A stretch of DNA of 64,000 nt from Furcasterigmium furcatum (GCA_001599815.1 BCIA01000006.1:1800961-1864960), one strand, 5' to 3'. Numbered from the stretch's first letter, positions 1-11,364 are shown. A program made the numbers and translations. The notes: generated from the letters alone by a model not told the origin.

Positions 1-81
1 GTATGTGGAAGTCCCGTGTATCTCGCGTGCGGGCTACAAACCTGCTCGAGAGAGACCGCCTTCGGCCTTCGCTAATACAAG

Positions 82-267
82 CGTCCCAGAACCCCCGCTC
101 CAGGGTCATGATGATCCCCTACCTCGCCCTCCTCTGGGGTGGCTTTGCTGGTGAGTTCTTGGGAGCCCGCCACACAGTTTCTCCTATTTCTAACTCGATC
201 CGTAGGCACCGCCTACATGGGCGTCCGCAAGGTCCTCGGCTACAACACCTGGTTCGGCCAGAAGTAG
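82..267 (+). CDS. 3' exons of a small single-span membrane protein (5' truncated)
   Basis: The window opens inside an intron: it begins with gtatgt and a branch-like gctaatac is followed by an AG ending at 81. The exon 82-150 continues, after a second intron (151-205, gtgagt..gtag), into 206-267, which ends in TAG. The joined reading is SQNPRSRV, then MMIPYLALLWGGFAG, then TAYMGVRKVLG and a short polar tail ending WFGQK. The middle is one hydrophobic segment of about 15-18 residues, as in small accessory subunits of mitochondrial or ER membrane complexes. I could not place it in a family. An alternative is a 34-residue protein starting at the ATG at 108. The splice logic is fairly secure; the function is unknown. 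Confidence 0.45.
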
Positions 268-618
268 AGGAACAATGACGCGCCGGAAACCTTACACGAC
301 CGGTCAACGGAAGTCTTGTTGTACAATGGATAGACCGCCAATCGCAATGGCAGCTGGCTGAAATCTCCTTGAGTCGAAATCGAGTCGTATTGCTATCACA
401 GGCATGGTCTCCAGATCTGTCCGCAAAGTGCCCTCCAGTCAATTAACCCTCACGCCATTGCCAATTGTGTACCTCTAAAGCAGGCAAGAGCCGAGGGTGT
501 AATGCTCAATCGTAAAGTACAAGCCCGTGACCTGATGCAGTAGTCGGCGCGGATCGCGCAAATGCAAGCATCGGATCAGCCAGCTGCGCCATCCCAAAAC
601 TGCAAGACAAGGAACACC
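268..618. other. intergenic, between convergent genes
   Basis: About 350 bases between two convergent stop codons. It must hold both 3' untranslated regions. No coding or RNA gene is evident. Confidence 0.5.
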
Positions 619-1444
619 TCAGAGTCCGGTAGCTCCAGGGGCCTTCTCGTCCTTCTTCAGGCTCACGAGCATCTCTCGGAATCGCTCCTTGCCAGAACCA
701 GCGGCGCCACCCTTGGCTCCCTTGCCGCTGACATCGACGAGCTTAGAGATCCTCTCCCAGCTAGTGCCGCCGGAGACAGTGTCGTCGCGGCTAGCGAGGA
801 ACTGCTCGGCCTCCTTGCGCGTTGCGGCGATGGACTTGTCCTTCTTTGTGTTGTAGTTCTCGTAGAAGTCATCGATGTTCTGTTGCGCCTCCTTGACTGT
901 ATCCTCACGCTGGGCGGCAAATTGCTCCGCCCGCTTTTGGATCTGAGCGTCACGCTTTTCCCTCCACTCCTTGATCACTTCGGGCTCCTCCTCGTCGCCC
1001 ACAGTCGTCTGGAAGCCAGAGTTGTAGCTAACGGAAGGCTGGCCGGTGATGGCGCCGCTGGGGCCGACAGCCTGGAGGAGGGTAGCGTTAGATGGTATTT
1101 CATGTACGCGCTGGGGGGAAGCAGCGACGAACCTCGTTCTGGTTGGCAAGGTCCGGGAACTGCGACTCAAAGGTGGACTGCTGGTTACCACCAGATCCGC
1201 CCAGAAGGTCGTCGTCGCCGGCATCGAAGGCAGCTGCGTCGCCGCTAGTGGCGAACTGCTCAGCATCGTCACCCAGGAGGGCCTTCTCGCGGGCAAGGAA
1301 ATCGTCGGCAGAGGGCTCCTGGCCGGCAGGCTTGATGTCGGTCTGGGCTGTTCGTCAGATTAGCATGGCCCGACCATCAAATCAGATGCCAAATCGCCTA
1401 CCACCGGAGTCGAACTCCTCCAAGGAAGGGAACCTGTCCGCCAT
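619..1444 (-). CDS. clc1: clathrin light chain
   Basis: Light chain of the clathrin triskelion, which regulates coat assembly in endocytosis and trans-Golgi/endosome traffic. Three exons on the minus strand (1444-1402, 1347-1133, 1071-619) give 236 residues. The start MADRFPSLEEFDSG is typical of fungal light chains. An acidic, Gly/Asp-rich N-terminal half (EKALLGDDAEQF, AGDDDLLGG) is followed by a long charged helix from about residue 115: EVIKEWREKRD, IQKRAEQFAAQRE, EAQQNIDDFYENYN. This is the heavy-chain-binding coiled coil. The family C-terminus is also present (SWERISKLVDVSGKG, then RFREMLVSLKKDE). Introns have good ends (GTAGGC..CAG and GTTCGT..CAG). Family assignment is confident; exon boundaries are inferred by reading. 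Confidence 0.93.
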
Positions 1445-2477
1445 TGTGTGTTGATGTGTGAGATGAGCTTCCGAAACCGTCGAGAGCGAGTGGAGAGCAA
1501 CGGCTTGCGGTGGCTCTAAGATGAACCAAGAACGGGCGCGCGATCGAGCAGACGACTGTATTCGACTATTCCAGCACTTCGCAGAGGGTGCGTGCACGAA
1601 GGAATGAATGGTTTCGATGGGTGCGTGGGTGATGGTAGATTGTTTGGAAAGAGACAGGTTATGGCAACTGTCAAACCAGGCCCCCAAGGAATCGCGCTAC
1701 GTAGCGATGGGAGGCGCACCTTCCTTAATGACATACATGGGTGGTACACTGTGGGTCTTTCTGTTTAGCTGCATGTAAGCGTCTGAAATCGCGAGGGTTG
1801 CATAAGCTGCACTCCCGGCAGACTGCTTCAACACGACCATAGACCTTTGGCCCGTATTGTCGATATGAGCTCTGGGGATGTTGCAGGGAGATCTAGATAG
1901 CGCTCCTTTCATCATGATGGCCTGAATCGGAGCCTGAACGAGTGGCGAGGCAAGCAGTGGGAGGTACCAGGAATGCCCCCTTTTTGGCATAGCTTCGATA
2001 ATCGGTAGCTGCTCTGTAGTGTTCAACGTCCCCTACCTTACGTACTAAAGCCCCGACTCACCTCGACCTTTGTTATTACTTTGCGACAACTCGACAATCG
2101 AGCAATTCCCTTTAGGTTCGCGACCAGCTCGGCATAGCGACAGGCTCAGGGCGACAGAAGCTTCATCTGATAAGAACGGGCCATTCCGGAGGCCAGGGCT
2201 ACTGCATCTAAGCTCCAATTCTCGTCCTCGCAGCTTCCAGATCCCAGACCAAGCTCTGAGCTTGCCAGTAGCTTCATCTTGCCGATCCATTGGCTACACT
2301 CAGCTTTCAAATCAATCACAGCATCGCCAATCGATAGCCTCCTCGAGTGTTGATCACATCCGCGTGCCAGGCGGGAGGGGTCTGGGCCATCAGGCGCGTT
2401 GCAACATCACGCTCGCGGCTACGTAACAGCCCGAAGAGGCGAGCCCGGAACAATCCTGTGTTGAGATCCAAGCAAAA
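1445..2477. other. intergenic, shared upstream region of two divergent genes
   Basis: About 1 kb between the divergent starts of the clathrin light chain and Rtt103-like genes. Short open frames on the minus strand (1697-2026, 2045-2290) look like chance. No recognisable gene, repeat or RNA was found. Confidence 0.5.
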
Positions 2478-3842
2478 ATGGCGTTCAGTGACGATTCCGT
2501 ACTCGCCCGCCTGTCATCTCTAAATGAGAGCCATGACAGCATCGCGACTGCGGCCCAGTGGATCATGTTCCACAGGTGAGCTGTTCATTCCGTTCTTGAG
2601 ATGGGAGGCGTACTGACAACGATCAGGCGCCACGCCGATAGGACGGCGCAAATATGGCTTCAACGCCTGAGGGAATCCTCGAGCACCAAAAGATTGAGCC
2701 TTGTCTATTTGGCAAATGGTAAGAGAACGCAGTTCGACGGCTTGTCAGGGCATCGCTGACGACTACTGCGCCACCAGAGGTAACTCAACAGTCCAAGGCC
2801 CGCAACCGAGGAGACTTCGTTGTGGCCTTTTCTCCCATTATTGCCGAGGCCCTAGGGGTAGCATACAAGGGTGCTCCTACCGATATCCAAGGGAAGCTCA
2901 AGCGGGTGGTCGAGGTTTGGGCCGACAGGAATATCTTCGAGCCACCCATACAAGCGGCCATTGAGGCGCGACTTCAGGGTATGTGGGCGACAACATGGTT
3001 TTGGAGAGAATTGTCCCCGCTAATCGTTCTCAGACGCGGACAGAAGCAAGAGCACTCCCAAGGCTGGCGGGTTTGCCGTGGCCGCCGCCGCGGTCCCGGC
3101 AAGTCTCTCATCTCTCGTGAACCTTTACCAAAGCGTTGAAAAGACGAACCTTCCCACGAGGGCGACCGTCAGCACAGCGGACCAAGACTGGGATAAGCTC
3201 CAAGACCCATCAGTGCCGATACCTTCGGCGCCGGTGTACGCCGCGCGTCTCAATGGCCTGCTTAGAAGCCTGGCGGCTGCAGAGGGTGCGGTTTCGGACT
3301 CGGTCAAGGCTCGCCTCGAGCTGGTTCGCGGGCTCGAAAAAATCATGGGAGATGTCTCGCAAGCGCTGGCTGACGACGAGGCGAAGTTGTCTGTCTTGTC
3401 AAAGAGAAAGGTCGAAACTGAAGACAAGAGGCGAGAGGTCGAGCATGCTATCATGCGGACTCTGCCAGGGCAAGAGACGTCCGGTGACTCAAGAGAAGGG
3501 GCGAGCCACAGCCCTGCCCCCGAACCCGAACGCCCGGAGGTAGAAGAACTGACCCCTCCTCCCGAAGCTCCTCCCAAGACACAGAGCAGCGAAACGCCTC
3601 ATGGATCCCCGCCGCAAGAGGCGGCGACTCTGAGCTCAGTTGGCGAGAGCGAGAAGCAGGCAGCGTCCGGCATCGAAATGCTGTCGAACCTCGCCAGCCA
3701 ATACCAATCTCTGCCCATATCAACAAATGGCTCCAATAAGCGGAGGCGGGTAGACGCAGATGACTTTCCGGATCTCGGCGCTGACGACGGGATTGATGCC
3801 GATGTGGCGGAGATGCTTCGGCGCGAGGGGAAGGAAGCATGA
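2478..3842 (+). CDS. rtt103: CID-domain transcription termination factor, Rtt103/RPRD type
   Basis: Binds the phosphorylated RNA polymerase II C-terminal domain and couples it to 3'-end processing and termination. Four exons (2478-2575, 2627-2718, 2778-2978, 3034-3842) give 399 residues. Residues 1-135 form the CID fold: LARLSSLNESHDSI, AAQWIMFHRRHAD, the diagnostic LSLVYLANEV, then VVAFSPIIAEAL and WADRNIFEP. A helical, probably coiled-coil segment lies around residues 190-265 (LEKIMGDVSQALADDEAKLS). A Pro/Glu-rich linker follows, then a basic cluster (NKRRRVDADDF) that could be a nuclear signal. The length and order CID, coiled coil, low complexity match Rtt103. Related CID proteins (Pcf11, Nrd1) carry other domains absent here. 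Exon 4 opens after a good branch site (taatcg..cag). Confidence 0.88.
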
Positions 3843-4491
3843 TCCGGGTCATGTGGAAGGGCAGACAGGGCGGTGAATTGAGGGGACGATGCTGGTAGTA
3901 TGCTTGTACAGTACTATATCTACTTCTCACGAGTTCCGAGGGCTGGATTTCCACTCAGGGACTCAGGGACGGAGGCGTTTTGGGTTTGTTTGCCTTCACG
4001 ATGGATGTTGCGGCTGCAACGCCCCAGGGTTGAAATAGGAATGCCACCAATTCAATGATCTTCCCAACCAGACCTCCGCTGGGAAATGCCCATGTAAGGT
4101 ACTGGTGAATGTGCTTCAGGGGGTGCCTCGGCGTAATCGGACGCTCGGAATACGACTGCTGCATGGGTAGTGCTACGGTGGAAAACGTCATGCCCCCCCC
4201 CCCCCGCGGGCCGACTGCTACCGAGCGTTCGCGCCTAGCGCTGTCGGAGCTACAAGTCGTCGTCTTGGACCTCGACCCGGCCCGCCAAAATTTCCACTAC
4301 GACCAAAGGCGGAATCTCCGAGCTTCTCTGGACTTCAATCTGAACTTGGATTCCTTGACTACCCGCACTACGAACCCGGAGCTGAAGCGAGCGTCAACGA
4401 CAACCTCTGGCCCGCAATGCGCAACGCCGTCGTCATACCGGAACATGCAAACCTACCCGTCCTCTAAATCCCCATAGTAGCCGGCATCATC
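3843..4491. other. intergenic, upstream of mdl1
   Basis: About 650 bases holding the Rtt103-like 3' end and the Mdl1 promoter. A run of 13 C residues sits at 4193-4205. A 78-codon minus-strand frame (3955-4191) was not accepted as a gene. Confidence 0.5.
4193..4205 (+). repeat. poly-C run (13 nt)
   Basis: Uninterrupted run of 13 C about 290 bases upstream of the mdl1 start codon. Likely a length-variable mononucleotide tract. Confidence 0.8.
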
Positions 4492-6891
4492 ATGTCGGGG
4501 GCAGCGCGGTCCGCCGTGCGACTCCCGCAGCGCGCCGCGACCTCCCTCGGGACTGCGCACCTCTCTTCCTTTTCCAAACTCCGCGCCCCGTTGCTCACTC
4601 GGTCGCACCCTCTCCTTTACCAGGTTCGAAGCCTGCAAACGACGACCCTGCCCGAGACTCCCGGAGCGAGACTATCGACAAGAGCGCTTTGCTCGGCGCC
4701 TTTTGCGCCCACACAACCCGCAAGACCAAATGTATTACAAACAGTATTACTGAGGCGGTTCTCCAGCACGCCCCCTGCGCTGAGAGAGTTGAAGAACGAG
4801 GAGGCTCCTGGGGTCAAGAATGAGGGCCAGGCGAGCGCCGAAGAGCAGAAGGCCCACGAGACCGAGAACGAGCAGCTGGACGACTTCCAGACGACCGAGA
4901 AAGCCGCCAGAGCTGCGCAGGTCAACCTGAGCGCAAAGCTCTCCAAAGAAGGCAAGGGCCAGAGCAAGGCAGGCTTCGCAGAAATATGGCGGCTGGTCAA
5001 GATCGCCCGTCCCGAATTGCGTTGGCTCTGCCTTGCACTCGCATTCCTTATCATCTCTTCCAGCGTCACCATGTCGATCCCCTTCTCCGTGGGACGGATT
5101 ATGGACTTGGTCACCAAAGACCCGGCTGAGGATGCGCGCTTATTTGGCTTCACATTGTCGCAGTTCTTCGTCGGCCTAGGGACGCTTCTGACGATCGGTG
5201 CCTGCGCCAATTTCGGCCGCATCATTCTGCTCCGCATTGTTGGCGAGAGAGTCGTCGCCAGGTTGAGGACTCAGTTGTACAGGCGGACATACATCCAGGA
5301 TGCCGAGTTCTTCGATGCGAACCGCGTCGGCGACTTGATCTCCCGCTTGAGCTCAGATACTGTCGTTGTTGGCAAATCGATCACCCAGAACATTAGCGAC
5401 GGTCTCCGGGCCCTTTTCAGTGGCGGCGCTGGCTTCGTCGCCATGGTCTGGCTCAGCCCTCACCTGACGGGTCTCCTGCTGGTGGTCCTCCCGCCCGTTG
5501 CTGTCGGTGCGTTCTTCTATGGCCGCGCCGTCAGAAACGTGAGCAAGGGCATCCAGAAGAACCTGGGAACCCTGACAAAGATCGCCGAGGAGCGTCTCGG
5601 CAATGTCAAGACCAGCCAGGCTTTCGTGGGCGAAGTTCAGGAGATCAACCGCTACAACAAGCAAGTTCGGAAGATTTTCGCCCTCGGCCGCAAGGAGTCT
5701 ACCATTGCTGCGACATTCTTCGCCTCGACTGGCTGGGCCGGAAATATGACCATCCTAGCCATGCTTGTCGTAGGTGGTAGACTTGTCCGCGACGGGTCCA
5801 TGTCGGTCGGTGATCTCACCTCCTTCATGATGTATACGGCCTTTGCAGGTTCCAGTCTCTTCGGCCTGTCCGCCTTCTACTCTGAGCTGATGAAGGGCGT
5901 CGGAGCTGCCAGCAGATTATTCGAGTTGCAAGACCGCCATCCCACCATCTCTCAGACTGTTGGCGCAAAGGTCGTCTCGGCGCAGGGAGTCATCAAGTTC
6001 AGCGACCTATCCTTTGCGTATCCGACTCGTCCGGCCGTAAAGATCTTCAACGGCCTCAATTTTGAGATTCCTTCCGGGAGCAATGTCTGCGTCGTGGGTC
6101 CTTCTGGCGGTGGCAAGTCTACGGTCGCTGGCCTTCTACTGCGCTTCTACAACCCTACGTCTGGCTCCATCACGATCAATGGTGTCGATGTTTCCAGCAT
6201 GAATGTCAAGTCGCTCCGCCGGCGGATCGGCATGGTCGCGCAGGAACCTGTTCTGTTCTCCGGCAGCATCGCTGAGAACATCTCATACGGCAAGCCGGAA
6301 GCTACCCGCGCCGAGATTGTCGCCGCCGCCCGCAAGGCAAACTGCACCTTCATCGGCGATCTCCCTTCGGGCCTGGATACCCAGGTTGGCGCCAGGGGCT
6401 CCCAGCTCTCGGGCGGACAGAAGCAGCGCATCGCCATTGCAAGGGCCCTCATCAAGGACCCCGATATCCTGATTCTTGACGAGGCCACATCCGCGCTCGA
6501 CGCCGAGTCCGAGACTCTGGTAAATGCCGCCCTTGCGTCCTTGCTCAGGGGCCGCAACACGACCATCTCGATTGCCCATCGGCTGTCTACCATTAAGCGC
6601 TCGGACCTCATCATCGTCCTCTCGAACGAGGGCAAGGTGGCGGAGATTGGCAAGTACACCGACCTCGCTGCCGACCCCGGGAGCGCCTTTAGCAAGCTTA
6701 TGGAGTGGCAGATGAGCGGCGGAGATGTTCCCGAGACCCGTCCTGCTAGCATCAGCCGCGGTCGTATCACCGAAGCAGAGGAAATCGAGAGCGACCTCGA
6801 GGCTGACGCGGACGAGACGGAGGGAGCTCGGGAACGGGAAGGAGATGAGCGTGCTCGTGAAGAGAGCAAAGAAGGCCTGGCACGGCAATAG
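4492..6891 (+). CDS. mdl1: mitochondrial ABC transporter, Mdl1/ABCB10 type
   Basis: Half-size ABC exporter of the inner mitochondrial membrane; yeast Mdl1 exports peptides made by matrix proteolysis. Single exon, 799 residues, no introns. The N-terminal 100 residues are rich in Arg, Ser, Ala and Leu with few acids, as in a mitochondrial presequence. A charged linker runs to about 165. Transmembrane segments fall between about 175 and 480 (LALAFLIISSSVTMSIPFSVG, then a six-helix exporter domain). The ATPase domain has Walker A GPSGGGKST at 536-544, signature LSGGQKQR from 639, Walker B ILILDE ending D663-E664, then ATSALD and the switch histidine in SIAHRLST. The Glu-rich tail after about 745 is not conserved. 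Atm1 is an alternative mitochondrial half-transporter, but this sequence reads closer to Mdl1. Confidence 0.92.
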   Translation: MSGAARSAVRLPQRAATSLGTAHLSSFSKLRAPLLTRSHPLLYQVRSLQTTTLPETPGARLSTRALCSAPFAPTQPARPNVLQTVLLRRFSSTPPALRELKNEEAPGVKNEGQASAEEQKAHETENEQLDDFQTTEKAARAAQVNLSAKLSKEGKGQSKAGFAEIWRLVKIARPELRWLCLALAFLIISSSVTMSIPFSVGRIMDLVTKDPAEDARLFGFTLSQFFVGLGTLLTIGACANFGRIILLRIVGERVVARLRTQLYRRTYIQDAEFFDANRVGDLISRLSSDTVVVGKSITQNISDGLRALFSGGAGFVAMVWLSPHLTGLLLVVLPPVAVGAFFYGRAVRNVSKGIQKNLGTLTKIAEERLGNVKTSQAFVGEVQEINRYNKQVRKIFALGRKESTIAATFFASTGWAGNMTILAMLVVGGRLVRDGSMSVGDLTSFMMYTAFAGSSLFGLSAFYSELMKGVGAASRLFELQDRHPTISQTVGAKVVSAQGVIKFSDLSFAYPTRPAVKIFNGLNFEIPSGSNVCVVGPSGGGKSTVAGLLLRFYNPTSGSITINGVDVSSMNVKSLRRRIGMVAQEPVLFSGSIAENISYGKPEATRAEIVAAARKANCTFIGDLPSGLDTQVGARGSQLSGGQKQRIAIARALIKDPDILILDEATSALDAESETLVNAALASLLRGRNTTISIAHRLSTIKRSDLIIVLSNEGKVAEIGKYTDLAADPGSAFSKLMEWQMSGGDVPETRPASISRGRITEAEEIESDLEADADETEGAREREGDERAREESKEGLARQ

Positions 6892-7569
6892 ACGAGGCGA
6901 GGCGGAGGATTCCCTATTAATTCCAGCTGGGGAGGACGGCGTTTAGAGGGGATCGGGAGGCCCTGGTGAGGATCAGACTTGTCATCTTGTCTATGCGCAT
7001 GTAAAAGCACACCCTGTCTTGCAGTTTTTGCACTCCACCGCCGATACTCTTGCGATAGAACACTCCACTCGACATGAGGCGCTGAATATTCCCGACGGCG
7101 CCGGAGGCCACGGAGCCAGGAGCGATCAACGTGGTTAGATCGTCGGATTGCCCCATATAGCATTGTCGATAGAAAAGTCGCCCAGCGCAATCTACCTTGC
7201 CAACCCAATTGGACTATATTCAGCTCTGTCTAGCTACTCAGCGGCCAGTGTTCCCCCCGACCCCCATGTCCTATAAATGCCCCAGACCAAGACCGACGAG
7301 ACTCAATACTTCCAGGGCCTCGAATGCCTCAATATCTCTCCTCCCAAGAAACCTCTATCATGCAAGCAGCAAGTGCGCAGTGAGACACACCTCCTAGGAA
7401 TATCACTCAGAAGGACGGGCGCGGGCTGTCACCACGAGACAGACCTCCAACAGTTCAACATGGGAATGAAATTCGGCGGCCAAGCCCCAGCCTGGGTAGC
7501 ATCTATGCCTCTTATACACACAATTCCGGCATACACAACCATCGGTCTATGCACCAGTACACTTCAACC
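6892..7569. other. intergenic, between convergent genes
   Basis: About 680 bases between the mdl1 stop and the NDUFS5-like stop. No further gene is supported; the short frames at 6917-7156 and 7197-7397 lack family or codon signal. Confidence 0.45.
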
Positions 7570-8032
7570 TCATGAGCTGCCCGCAATCGCCTTGGTGTCA
7601 TCGTCGCCGCCCAGAGTTCCCAGACCTCGGATGTTGCTGGCGCTCGGAGCGTTGTCTCGCGCACTGGCGTTCGCGGCCTGGCGGTAGGCGGCCTGGATAG
7701 CCCTCGTCCTCGCGGCCTGTGAAGTCGGGGAGTCAGCATTCCTGTCTTTGTCGGTCGCGTGGATCGGGGGGAGCCCTCCCGGCGAGGCGTTGACGGACCT
7801 CCTTCTTGTGGTGCATGCATTCGTAGTAGTCCTCGAGGGCGGCGCTGCACTTGGTCTTGCCCTTGCCGTCGTCCTCGGAGCTGTTCACAACGTAGCAGCC
7901 GAGCAGCTCCTGCCAGAAGGGAAAGCACCGGCCGGGGCCTGGGGCGCGGAAGGGGTTCATTAGCGCTGTTGTCGAGGGTCAATCGGTATGCACAGGGTCC
8001 TCACCGCCGTTTGCGCCGTATCCTGAGGCCAT
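7570..8032 (-). CDS. NDUFS5: complex I accessory subunit, NDUFS5 family (twin CX9C)
   Basis: Small intermembrane-space-facing subunit of mitochondrial NADH:ubiquinone oxidoreductase. Three exons (8032-8005, 7965-7799, 7716-7570) give 113 residues starting MASGYGANGALMNPF. Two helices each carry a CX9C pair (CFPFWQELLGC and CSAALEDYYEC), the CHCH signature that is disulfide-bonded in the intermembrane space. The text RAPGPGRCFPFW fits fungal NDUFS5. The last exon (ARTRAIQAAYRQA to the end) restores the family's basic helical tail. Its intron uses an unusual donor, GTCCGT, with a good branch site (TGCTGAC) and CAG acceptor. Without that splice the protein would stop after 26 more unrelated residues. 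It is divergent from sec39, 359 bases away. Confidence 0.85.
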
Positions 8033-8391
8033 TTCGTCGGTTCGCGAGGCTCAATGGGAGTAGGGTGGGTGGTGATCAAGATTCCGGTTCGTCGGCTCTC
8101 GTTGACGGAACTGCAGACGGAAGTTGAATCAAGCCCGCGAAGTTCGCGATGTTACATAAGCAGGCCTTCCACAAACACGGTTTAGCGCATTTCGGGCCCA
8201 ATCCCCCCACGTGAAGGTACGTACCGCCGCGAGCAGTCCAGTGGGTATGACGCTGGAGCTCCAGTCAAGCATCCAGTATGATTGTCCTCCCCAAGCTCAA
8301 CACCTAAACGACCAATGTATCTTTCTACCACGAGCTGGAAGTCCCAAAGTCGAGAAATCAGCCGATAGGCTACGAGAACACCAAAGGCACA
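8033..8391. promoter_or_regulatory. shared divergent promoter region of NDUFS5 and sec39
   Basis: Only 359 bases separate the two start codons, so both promoters and both 5' leaders must lie here. No TATA box is obvious. The role is inferred from gene layout alone. Confidence 0.45.
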
Positions 8392-11364
8392 ATGAGCCTT
8401 GTCCTCCCGCCCCAGAAGCTCGTCCTCCTGGCCGTCCATCTCGCTGCCAATGCCGACATTGACAGCTTGGCCTCTCTTACAACGCAACACCCGACAATAT
8501 TGCGCAGAGACCTCGTCCTACGCATCCTCCTCACATATCTCCCCGAGACCGTCCCGTCGGAAGGCTATGTCGCGTTCGTAGAGGAGCTTGTCTCTGGCGA
8601 GGTCCCCGACCGACGGCCCTCCGAGCCCGACCCGTCCGTTGTAAACGGCTTGTCCGATGAAGAAGCCACAAAGAAGGTCCGAAAGCTGCGACTCCTGCCT
8701 CTAGCTCTGCCAGGTGCGCCTATAAACCCCGAAGATGACCCAGTCACACTCTTCTTGCTGTGCAGAGCATACCGGGTCGACGAAGAAGCCGGCATGTTGA
8801 CGCAGCTCCCTGCGCTCCTCACGCCGTTCCTGCAATACGCGCCCGACATCCGCATATGGATGCTTTCGAGTCTTCTGCCCCTACTGCGGAGGAACTACGA
8901 GTACTACACAAATGATAGCATACCATACACCCTGGCGGAGTTCCAGAAGCTCCCCGACAGTGTGGCAGTGGGCGCCCTCCTGTCGCACACCGGTGCCGAT
9001 GGCGACCTCGACGTGGTTGGCCGTGACCTACGCGGCCTCGTGGGACCTTGGCTGCACAATGACTCGAGATGGGTCTCAGCACCAGAGGCGGATCAGTCGC
9101 TCCGGTATGCCGTTGGTCCCGAACCTACCCATGAGGACCTGATCTGTCCTGGCTGGGAAAAGGTGTTGGACTGGTTGACAACACACGCCTCCCGGTCTTG
9201 GAAAGTTGCGGTGGCCGCCGTGGAGCAATGGAATGGGCCAGAGGACGTTGATCTGGGCGACTTGGACAGCTGGCTGCGCGAGGAGCACCAGCGCTATCTG
9301 GACAGGAGATATGCGCGCGCCATCCTAGCGTGTGCATACCTGATTCCCGAGACCACGACTGACGCTCTCGAAGGCGCGCATCAGATGGTTATCAAGGCCA
9401 TGGATCTTCTCGGGGAAGACGACTTTCCATCATTACATCCAGCGGCCGAATCCCTACCATCCGTTCCCGACTTGACGGCCGATTTCGTGTCGAGCTCCAA
9501 GAACACCGCTTGGATGAGGGATGACCTTCTCAGTGAAGGAAACCCACTGACAAAACCCTCACAGAAAGCCACCCATCTTCTTCATGCTCTTATAGTGAGC
9601 GCATTCCTCATCACTCGGGCCGGTCTTCCATGTACAGTGAAACGAGCGGGTGACCTGGCGTTCATTCAAGATGAGAGAGAGCAGAGGACACAGGCCAGCC
9701 AGCTCATCCATGAATTCAGTGGGAGGTTATCGAAGAAGGATGAGGATGGATGGAGGCGCGCAAGACAAGAAGTCCTATGGCTCCGCAACTGGGGTGCAAG
9801 TGTCCAGCCGAACGAGCACGGCCTGGGCCTTTTCGGCCAGATCAAGACCGAGTTTCTTGAGGCCGAGATTCTCAAGGCGCTCTTGTCCAACGGTCGTATG
9901 TCATAAGCTACAAGTGCCCTAGCTCGTGCTAACTCTTTGCCGCAGACTTCACCCTTGCCCAGGCCATTTATGAGAACGACTCCGAACCGCTGCCAAAGCA
10001 AGTCCTCCAAGACACAATCGTCGCCGCTGCACTGAACGCATACGATAACTCCTCAAATCCCAACCGGACAAGGGGTGGCTTGAAGAAGTGCGATGACATG
10101 TCGGTATTCCCTTCTGCAGGTTGAAAAGGGGCTCTACTGATACCTGCTCAGCATCAATGCGTTCCCGAACACCATAAGCAAGGCATTCCCAGCAAGACAT
10201 CGCATCGAAGCACTGCTCAAGGCCACCCACGCCTTGAGCGAGTACAGACTTGTTCTCAAGCAGGGTGAACCTTTTAGCCCTGTCATCCTACGTGTCCACT
10301 CCGACCCAATCGCCATCATTGCCAAAGTGCTCGAGCAGAACCCGAAGAGCTACACAAGAATACAGGATTTCGAGGACGTCGGATCGAATATGGTCAAGGC
10401 TGGTCTCACAGTCCAGAAGAGGCAAGCAACAAGCAACAATAGCCCTAGTCCACAAGTCCTCGACCCTAAGGAGGAATCGGACCATCTCGCAACTGCAGAA
10501 AAGCGCGTCACGGCGCTCTGTATTGAAGCAGCCCTCCGAGAAGACGATTTTGAAACAGCCTACTCCTTCGTCGTCGGCAGACTCGCTTCCTCCCCTTCTT
10601 CTCCTTCCTCCCAGTTCCCCAGCAGACAAGGACCAACGGAGGACTGCTCGTGGCGCGCCGCCCTCCAGGCAGGCCAGTACATCCGCAACCTCCACACAAC
10701 GCGCCCAACACATCTCGGCACCGCCTCAGGAAACCTCGAGATCCGCCACCTTGAGCAGCGCATCGAGTGCCTCTCCACGGCCCTCCGCATCGCGCCCCCA
10801 GCCCAGCTGCAGGAAATCCTCAAGACCTTCCGCCGGTGCGAGGAGCAGCTCGACTCGGCTCTCAAGGCGGAAGGGGCCCGCGAGGCCGCGGACGTGGAAA
10901 ATGTCCACGTTCCAGGCGGCTTCAGCACGCCAGCCCCGACCACTGCGCGGCGCCATCCCGCCGCACCAGCGGCAGCTGCACAATCGAAGAAGGCACAGGC
11001 CGACGAGTCGCCCATGTCCCTCTTCGACTTATCCCGCGCCACTGCCCGCGTAGCATCGAGGAACTTTGCCGCGTTATCGTCCCTACATGCCTCAGCGGGC
11101 GGAAAGGCGCCGGCTCAGTCTGGTGCCCCCCCAACGAAGCCTGCCCAGGCGGGTATGGACGAAGGCGATGGGTGGGGTGATTGGGGTGACGAGGGCCAGG
11201 AAGATGGCCATGGCGACGAGCAACAGCGGGTGAGGAAGAGGGATCAGCTGCGGGATGCAGCGATGGGTACGTTGACGAGTGGTGTTGGGTGGCTGATTGG
11301 CGCGCAGCCGCCTCCTGCCCAAGGGCAAAGTGAGCGTGAACGTGATCGGGGAGACGGGTGGTGA
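8392..11364 (+). CDS. sec39: Sec39-domain ER tethering protein (Dsl1 complex)
   Basis: Subunit of the Dsl1/NRZ tethering complex at the ER, needed for capture of COPI vesicles in Golgi-to-ER retrieval. Three exons (8392-9895, 9946-10099, 10152-11364) give 956 residues. It is all-helical without membrane segments. Family text includes the start LVLPPQKLVLLAVHLA, PDIRIWMLSSLLPLLRRN, and INAFPNT followed by ATHALSEYRLVLKQGEPFSP and HSDPIAIIAKVLEQNPKSY. The C-terminal 150 residues are Ala/Pro/Gly-rich and end in an acidic Trp-containing stretch (GWGDWGDEG). Keeping the frame between exons 2 and 3 requires a GTCGGT donor at 10100, because the neighbouring GTATTC donor shifts the frame. The resulting text DDIINAFP suits the family. 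Confidence 0.88.

Noticed and set aside
1697..2026. 109-codon minus-strand frame between the first genes
   Set aside because: No family resemblance; probably lies in divergent promoter DNA.
3955..4191. 78-codon minus-strand frame with a hydrophobic centre
   Set aside because: Lies in the mdl1 promoter region and overlaps the expected 3' end of the Rtt103-like gene; no family signal.
6147..7208. 353-codon minus-strand open frame
   Set aside because: Antisense to the ATPase domain of mdl1; Ser/Arg-rich text without domains, as expected from GC-rich third positions.
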